A stretch of 64,000 bases of DNA from Papaver somniferum (Eukaryota; Streptophyta; Magnoliopsida; Ranunculales; Papaveraceae): the NCBI RefSeq assembly GCF_003573695.1, contig NC_039358.1:95976117-96040116 (forward strand), given 5' to 3'. This document shows positions 56,901 to 64,000 of this stretch, one piece after another. The notes beneath the pieces are model-generated. The model made no database searches, had not been told where the DNA came from, and worked only from the letters and a program-made list of their open reading frames with translations. Numbering within the stretch: the stretch's first letter is position 1; the number at the start of each line of letters is the position of its first letter. A program made the position numbers and the translations under genes.

Positions 56901-59702
56901 CAATTGGGAGGTGTGACCACGCCTAGTTCGGGCATGCGAATCGAGACGACCACGCATGATATGCCTTGGCCGATCGGATGTGGAGATATGTGGGCCCACA
57001 GTGATCGTGTTCATACTCACTGGACATGCTTAATCGACTCCTAGACCCTTCGTTCGATCAGGTGAAAATGGACGCTCGTGATCGAAAACCCTAATTAGGA
57101 TTTTTCCATCCGTGCGTCATGCCTTGTTTTGGGCGCACGAATTGGGACGACCATCCATGTTTGGTCCTGAACGATCGGTCATGTATGTAGGAGGGCCCAC
57201 GATGTTTGTGTTGACATGCTCTGGGCCCTTTGAATCTACATCTACACCCTCCATCTATGCCTGCAAAGATGGATGGTTGAGACTGATTTGTGATACATGT
57301 AATGTGCTGCAAACCCTAATTTAGGTTTCTCATCCACGCTGCTTTGGCTGGACGAATTGGCAAGACATGCTACCCTTTTGGGGAGGCCGACCATGCGGGT
57401 CGGCATTGGTCCGGTGTTGAACATTCCAATACCTGCTTGAGGGTTATGGATTCGACCTAAGCCATCCAATCATGCTGGTGAAGTTGGATGGTCGTGATCG
57501 TTTCTGAGACTGATATGGACAGTCCAGATGCTCAATCGGGATAGTATAACACTCCGAGAGTTATAGCATGTACGGGTATTTCGTACATGCTTCATTATTA
57601 ATGCTTGGAGATTCGTGTTTCTCTGCTGAGAGGAACACTTAGTCGTCATGCCGCACCAATGATAAGAGTGGAGCAGTACAGGAAATACAAGGCTGGTCAT
57701 ACATTAATAATGTTATAAATTCACAAGGTATATTGGATTGTTGCTACATGCTCCATTTTAGGTGAATTAGTAAAGTGGAGAAGTATTCATCACTTATCAG
57801 TGGCTCTATCCTTTGCAGGATGTCAGCGCATAATTTTGGCTTTCACAATTTTAGCCTTGAACTAAAATCCACCATCAACAATTGTATTACAAGGAATGGG
57901 TTTAGACTGAGGCGATGCGATGGATTGAAGTTGATTCATGAAGGCTACATGTAGTAGTGGTGATGTTGTTGCTGCTGTGGTGTTGTAGAATGCATGGAAG
58001 ATTTGGTGCTGTTGAAGTGCAGGGCATATTGAGTTGAGGTTACAGGTGATCGTGTCTTGAGTTGAGAGAGTAGATATAGAATGGATTTGTTGTGTAGAAT
58101 CATTTGGATAGTCTCCTTAAATTCCTGCTGCTACTGCAACTGTAGGTAAACTTAGTTTACATTTGTAATAAAAATTCAAAGTTGTTTAAGTATGAATGTA
58201 TAATTTTAGTTTAGTATATTTGAAGTGTTAATGAAGTAGAGTTAGAAATGAAGCTACGGAAGCAGAGAGTTTGGCATGTGCAAGAGCCTTGGTTTATATA
58301 ACCTGAATCAGTCTTGTGGACTGAGTCGACTCACCGAGTTCCTTGTTTTGACTGAGTAGAATCAGTGGACCGAGTTAGAAAGTTGACCTGACCAGACCTT
58401 GACTTGACTATTGACATTGACCATTAGAGACTGTTAGTGGACTCCCTTTGACTGTACATTGACCGTTAGAGGTTGTTAGTTGACTCAGATGGTTTGGACC
58501 TTAGTTTAATGGGCCGGATTAGTATACTTGGGCTTAGGGATTGTTGTACTAGTTTGATGATTTGGACCTCTTGTTGTCTGAATTAGCCTTTTACTTCTTC
58601 TATAAAGTTGTAGACATTCGTAAGACCTAGCTAATGAACTATAAAGTCAACCTAATTGGATTAGTAAACTCTTAGTTATGCTAAAGATAGATAAATAAAA
58701 GGTATAGAACCATAAATGGGATTAGACCATTAGATAGAATTGTATGATTCTTGTGTGAGCCATTTTGGCTAGATTCTTAGTGTTCTTATGTGATTAACAG
58801 TTAGTTATTAACAACGATCGATTCAAAGGATGAACCAGTGGATCATGGATCTCGAGGTAGGCGTGGCTTGTCATGAAAAGAGGTGGGAATACATTTGACT
58901 CTTTTGTAACCATTATTGTTGTTTTTACAAAAGTTTATGCTTAACAAACTCATGCATTGTCTGTCCATGCATTCCATGCTTTGTTTAAATTACATTGTGA
59001 TAATTCTGTTGATTCTGTGAATCTTTCCACGATTTGGAAAGGACTTGTAATGTTTTGTTTGTCATTATGAATTGTTATGGGAAATGAGAATTTCCACTTG
59101 TGGTATATAGGATACGCTCCTTCACAATTATATCTACATGAATTCAGCTTTTATTGCTTAGAGTGGGTCATCATGATCTTGGTGATATCAATAACTAATG
59201 AGTGTGGTTAGCACGAATATTATACATTGTTTGAAGAAGGAGTTTTTCCATATACATATTGTATATTTTAGTGACTTGGTCACTATTTACTGTTTGGGAA
59301 AACATTATAGTTTTCCAACTCTTGTCATGATTACTTAAAAGTTAACTGTTATTCCTGCTAGGCACCCCTTTTAGGGATGATGTGCTCACCGATTCTTACT
59401 TTCAGTTTCAGAGACAGATCAGAGTTGCGCAGCGAAAGCTTCAAACGTCCAGTTCGTTAGTTAGTTTACTTATGCTATGTTTATTATGTTGTATATTCTT
59501 TTGTAAACCAAATGACTATTTTATATGTATCATTTGAGAGGATTTTTTGTATATATATATATTTCTGAGCGGGGCTAGTTTTGGGTTAAGTTTTTGTAGC
59601 AGATTTCTAAATTGCATGTTTAAGTAAATGATTTAGATTCTTAGTGCCTCTTTATTAGTTAATCTCTTGGATTAGTCAGCTACTAGCTTAGGGGGCGCTA
59701 CA
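53994..59702 (+). repeat. LTR copy A
   Basis: About 3.3 kb when the nested solo LTR (55499-57880 plus one duplication) is left out, matching copy B at 60522-63856 over its whole length with a few percent differences. One local replacement is near 55225-55260 versus 61750-61800. It contains an A/T-rich end with TATATATATAT near 59551 and a CTTTTGTAAACCAAATG stretch. Confidence 0.88.
55499..57880 (-). mobile_element. Nested solo LTR of the 42-46 kb gypsy family
   Basis: 2382 bp bounded by TGTTTATGGG and CCATCAACA, with ATTGT duplicated at 55494-55498 and 57881-57885. The empty site GTGATTGTATTACAAGG is preserved in the other LTR copy at 62031-62047. On the minus strand it starts TGTTGATGGTGGATTTT, like the LTR at 42141, and shares the segment encoding SQxxGYxLxxWxGGLQ-like text (about 56050-56100 versus 45270-45320). 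No internal coding region, hence a solo LTR. Confidence 0.93.
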
Positions 59703-60521
59703 GTGTTGGTATCAGAGCTCACTATTAGATCTTACATGGGAAATAACAGAAATAACCAGTTCCAGTTAGTAAACTAGATTAGTTTTGAACTGGTTTGGGT
59801 TGTGAGATAAATCTTAATCACTAAAAACTATCAACAATTAAAATATTAATTTGATTGATTGATTTGTTTGTTTGGTTGTTTGTATGTGTAATTAAGTAAA
59901 AATTTTAGGGTACACCAATAACCTTTAGCTAATATCTAAAAAGTAAGATATAATTCGGATAACTAAATTGCTTAAAATGATGTGAACTGCTTATATATTT
60001 TACGAAGTAAATTTATCAGACTTACACTAGTTAAGATAGAAGTTAAAGAGTAATTAATCTTAACAAATCAATACTTAATAAATCGTAATAAGTTTGCACT
60101 TAGTTAATCCAGCACTGGGGATTAGTGAGGATGGTAACTCTGATGTGTTCAGGTGATACTTGTTACGTAGGTAGGCATTGTCAGGCGTCGCGAACCTAGA
60201 CAGGGCAACTGCATTCTTGTATCACTGGGAATTGAAGGGAAACTTGCTTCTATTAGTGAACTGATAGATCCAAAATTTTACTTAGAACTTTATTATAGAG
60301 TAATTTCTCACGTAATTAGAACCATTAACTTATTGAAATACAAACTAGTTTATTGAACCTAGAGCCGCAAATTTTAGTTGTAGAAAGCCATATAGGTTTG
60401 TGCTTTGGTTCGTTTTGTTTGCGCTTAGTTGAGAGATAGTAGTTCTCTATAAGGTCGGGTGTTTTTGAAGCCAAAAGGATGGTTATATTTTCGGGGACGA
60501 AAATGTATAAGATGGGGAAAA
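59703..60521 (+). other. Minimal internal region between two LTR copies
   Basis: 819 bp. PBS at 59707-59720 (TGGTATCAGAGCTC), no reading frame of note, then the pol-end phrase TTCGGGGACGAAAATG (60490-60505) and a polypurine tract near 60510-60521. Gag, protease, RT, RNase H and integrase are all missing. Confidence 0.8.
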
Positions 60522-63500
60522 TTTAAAGACCCTCAAGATCGTCAACGCTATTAGACTAGTCAAGAGATGTCTTAGCCGCTAGTAACTCGATTAGTCTAAC
60601 ACGAACGTTAATTAATAGAAATTAATCTAACAACGATTTAGATACGAAACCGTTACCACTAGTTAGATCTCGAAAAGTTATGCGAGATAAACCACACGAA
60701 TGTGTCAATCGAATATCAGATAAAGAAGTAATCATCAGATTTGTTTGAAGGGAAAAATAGTCATCTTGAAGTTTAGCCGCCTTGGCTGCCCGTATCAAGT
60801 TTTCGGATTCCTTTAGCAAAGTTGGTCGTCCTTATCCCCAATCGATCGAGTAGATAACTCATATTTTCTTTCTTCTTCTTTCTTCTCTTATTTCTTCTTT
60901 TGCTCTCATGTTTCCATGTTCTTCTTCTTTCGAGTGATCAAATGGAGGGTTTGTGATCGTTAAGAGGTAGAGAAGATCTTGGAGTAGTGGTAGTGATGAT
61001 GTTGTTATCTGTTGTCGATTCAGATTCGAAGAAGGTAATGAATTATGAGTTAGGGTTTCAGTTGAGGCTCAAAGAAGAATTAGAAGATGAAGATGACAAT
61101 TTAGGGGATTTAATTAAGCTGGGTTTACCACGAATTAGAATATAAGGTTAAAGAGTGATTTCAATTTGATAGTAGGGTTTCTGAGTTTGATTAAGAGATT
61201 AGTTCGAAGATGAAATTAGACCCAAAGAAGATGGATTTGATGTTGTAAGAAGGGGATTAGAGATGGGTTTGGTTGAATTGAGTAGATAGAATTATGTATT
61301 AAACTCGAATTAGAAAACAGGGGATTAAGAATTACTTTTAGGGTTTTATGAGCATAAGTATTTGAGATGGAGATTGTGTGATGAAGACTAGGGGTCGATT
61401 CTGTTAATAAGAAGGTGGTGGAGTTATCGTTGGTGTTGATTCAAGACTCAGGAGAAAATGTTGAAAAAGAGTTTACATTCAATTTCTTCAACAAGACTAA
61501 TTTGAGGTAACTTTCTTTCCCAGTAAACGTAATAAAGATATTAATTTATATCATTGAGATTATGAGTAGCTACTGATTAAGATTGAGATGGACAGGGTTG
61601 GTTGTGATGGAACTGTGATTGTTTTGAAGCTAATGTATGAGATGAGTTATGACTATGGTGTTTCTTTTGAAGTTACAGTTATAAGGAATTATGTTGTTGT
61701 CTGTATGTTGGAATTAAATTACTAGTGAACTGAATTATGAACTATGGATGTTGATGACGGTATATTGAAACTGAGAGTTAGATAGTTGGAGGTATCTCTA
61801 ATGAATCTCTATAGGAGTATGAATGGATGTGCAGGTGGTGGTTTATATGCTGAATGTAACTGTGTATATTAGTTGAAGTGATAATGGGGTTGCTGCTAGA
61901 CTCAAGTTGAATGTGCAGATGAAAAGTGTGGCAGAGATGCTGAAGCGTAAATGGAACTGAAGTTGCTGTGTATGGCTGAGTGGTAGTGCCAAAGGGATAG
62001 TGAATAAGCTGTAGTTGTAAAGCTAGGTTTGTGATTGTATTACAAGGAGTGCGTTTAGACTGAGGGGATACGATGGATTGAAGTTGATTTATGAAGAATA
62101 CATGTAGTAGTGGTGATATTGTTGCTGTTGTGGTGTTGTAGAATGCATGGAATATTTGGTGTTGTTGAAGTGCAGGGTATATTGAGTTGAGGTTACATGT
62201 GATTGTGTCTTGAGTTGAGAGAGTAGATATAAAATAGATTTGTTGTGTAGAATCAGTTGGATAGTCTCCTTAAAAGTCTGCTGCTACTGCAACTGCAGGT
62301 AATCTTAGTTTACATTTGTAATTGAAATTCAAAGTTGTTTAAGTATGAATGTATAATTTTAGTTTAGTATATTTGAAGTGTTAATGAAGTAGAGTTATAA
62401 ATGAAGCTGGCAGCAGAGAGTTTGGCCCGTGCAAGGGCCTTGGTTTATATAACCTGAATCAGTCTTGTGGACTGAGTCGACTCACCGTGTTCCCTATTTT
62501 GACCGAGTAGAATCAGTGGACCGAGTTAGAAAGTTGACCTGACCAGACCTTGACTTGACTATTGACGTTGACCATTAGAGACTGTTAGTTGACTCCCTTT
62601 GACTGGACATTGACCGTTAGAGGTTGTTAGTTGACTCGGATGGTTTGGGCCTTAGTTTAATGTGACGGATTAGTAGACTTGGGCTTAGGGCTTGTTGTAC
62701 TAGTTTGATGATTTGGACCTCTTGTGGTCTGAATTAGGCTTTGACTTCTTCTACAAAGTTGTAGACATTCGTAAGACCTAACTAATGAACTATAGAGTCA
62801 ACCTAATTGGATTAGTAAACTCTTAGTTATGCTAAAGATAGATAAATAAAAGGTATAGAACCATAAATGGGATTAGACCATTAGATAGAATTGTATGATT
62901 CTTGTGTGAGACATTTTGGCTAGATTCTTAGTGTTCTTGTGTGATTAACAGTTAGTTATTAACAACGATCGATTCAAAGGATGAACCAGTGGATCGTGGA
63001 TCTCGAGGTAGGCGTGGCTTGTCATCAAAAGAGGTGGGAATACATTTGACTCTTTTGTAACCATTATTGTTGTTTTTACAAAAGTTTATGCTTAACAAAC
63101 TCATGCATTGTCTGTCCATGCATTCCATGCTTTGTTTAAATTACATTGTGATAATTCTGTTGATTCTGTGAATCTTTCCACGATTTGGAAAGGACTTGTA
63201 ATGTTTTGTTTGTCATTATGAATTGTTATGGGAAATGAGAATTTCCACTTGTGGTATATAGGATACGCTCCTTCACAATTATATCTACATGAATTCAGCT
63301 TTTATTGCTTAGAGTGGGTCATCATGATCTTGGTGATATCAATAACTAATGAGTGTGGTTAGCACGAATATTATACATTGTTTGAAGAAGGAGTTTTTCC
63401 ATATACATATTGTTTATTTTAGTGACTTGGTCACTATTTACTGTTTGGGAAAACATTATAGTTTTCCAACTCTTGTCATGATTACTTAAAAGTTAAATGT

Positions 63501-63856
63501 TATTCCTACTAGGCACTCCTTTTAGGGATGATGTGCTCACCGATTCTCACTTTCAGTTTCAGAGACAGATCAGAGTTGTGCAGCGAAAGCTTCAAACATC
63601 CAGTTCGTTAGTTAGTTTACTTCTGCTATGTTTATTATGTTGTATATTCTTTTGTAAATCAAATGACTATTTTATATGTATCATTTGAGAGGATTTCTTG
63701 TATATATATATATATTTCTGAGCAGGGCTAGTTTTGGGTTAAGTATTTGTAGAAGATTTCTAAATTGAATGTTTAAGTAAATGATTTAGATTCTTAGTGC
63801 CTCTTTATTTAGTTAATCTTTTGGATTAGTCAGCTGCTAGCTTAGGGGGCGCTACA
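60522..63856 (+). repeat. LTR copy B
   Basis: 3335 bp, starts TTTAAAGACCCTCAAG (the expected TG is altered to TT) and ends GGGGCGCTACA. It lacks the nested insertion of copy A and so shows the pre-insertion site at 62034-62038. Confidence 0.88.
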
Positions 63857-64000
63857 GTGTTGGTATCAGAGCTCACTATTAGATCTTACATGGGAAATAA
63901 CAGAAATAGCCAGTGCCAGTTAGTAAACTAGATTAGTTTTGAACTGGGTTGGGTTGTGAGATAAATCTTAATCACTAAAAACTATCAACAATTAAAATAT
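63857..64000 (+). other. Start of second internal region
   Basis: GTGT then the PBS TGGTATCAGAGCTC at 63861-63874, followed by text nearly identical to 59721-59850. The rest lies outside the window. Confidence 0.8.

Larger units (their letters stand above)
53994..64000 (+). mobile_element. Chromovirus-like gypsy in LTR-internal-LTR-internal tandem arrangement
   Basis: LTR copy A is 53994-59702 (with a nested 2.4-kb insertion), internal 1 is 59703-60521, LTR copy B is 60522-63856 and internal 2 starts at 63857 and runs off the edge. LTRs begin TGTAAAGACCCTCAAG (TTTAAAG in copy B) and end GGGGCGCTACA. Both are followed by the PBS TGGTATCAGAGCTC. Before copy B lie TTCGGGGACGAAAATG and a polypurine tract AAGATGGGGAAAA, the usual end of Del/Tekay-type pol. 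Internal 1 keeps only these ends. TSD is unknown; the left 5 bases are CCGAT. Confidence 0.8.

Noticed and set aside
1..64000. Integrated pararetrovirus or other viral genome
   Set aside because: All RT-bearing segments have the Ty3/gypsy, Ty1/copia or L1 domain order and LTR, PBS or poly(A) structures. No movement or coat protein is seen.

Overview
This window is nuclear DNA from a flowering plant, probably a eudicot. It is AT-rich, has intron-containing genes with plant-type splice sites, and is dominated by LTR retrotransposons and plant L1-type LINEs. Only one gene looks functional: a Pur-alpha single-strand nucleic-acid-binding protein on the minus strand at 29929-31990, with five exons and 290 codons. 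I cannot name the species from the sequence alone.

Layout. 1-3971: Ty3/gypsy (Tat-like) element on the minus strand with a 5' LTR, PBS, protease, RT, RNase H and integrase, but no gag. 3972-5575 and 11884-15400: degenerate sequence rich in Asp/Glu-Pro-Lys-Ser-coding repeats, split by a complete minus-strand Ty1/copia element (5576-11883) that has near-identical LTRs and a decayed interior. 15400-15925: the 3' part of another LTR. 15926-23770: a graveyard of captured host-gene fragments with introns or splice sites: fumarylacetoacetase, an LRR receptor kinase, a DDX6/RH8-type DEAD-box helicase and ribosomal protein L18a. A Helitron-like 3' terminus lies at 19546-19574, and palindromic TGTACATAGTTGTACA-type motifs recur. 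23774-28406: an L1 LINE inserted with a perfect 17-bp target-site duplication. 29.8-32.2 kb: the Pur-alpha gene. 32264-35165: a second, much better preserved LINE about 270 bp upstream of the Pur-alpha start codon.

35165-45914 is a plus-strand Tat-like gypsy element whose pol is reduced to gag and protease pieces and the integrase C-terminus. On its opposite strand it carries an intron-containing antisense gene (37259-40956). A solo LTR (37750-39346, TSD ATTGG) splits the last exon of that gene; leaving the LTR out, the reading frame is continuous. The 3.8-kb 3' LTR of this element contains hairpin-forming 56-bp minisatellites. 46506-49702: 5' part of a copia element. 49700-51700: unclassified repeat. 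51.7-53993: another Tat-like 5' end (LTR, PBS, broken gag). 53994-64000: a chromovirus-like gypsy arranged LTR-short internal-LTR-internal, with a solo LTR nested in the first LTR (TSD ATTGT) and the empty site preserved in the second.

The most unusual object is the antisense, spliced gene inside the 35-46 kb retroelement. Next are the cluster of captured exons, and the copia element whose LTRs look recent while its interior looks ancient. All domain assignments are from reading the translations, not from searches.
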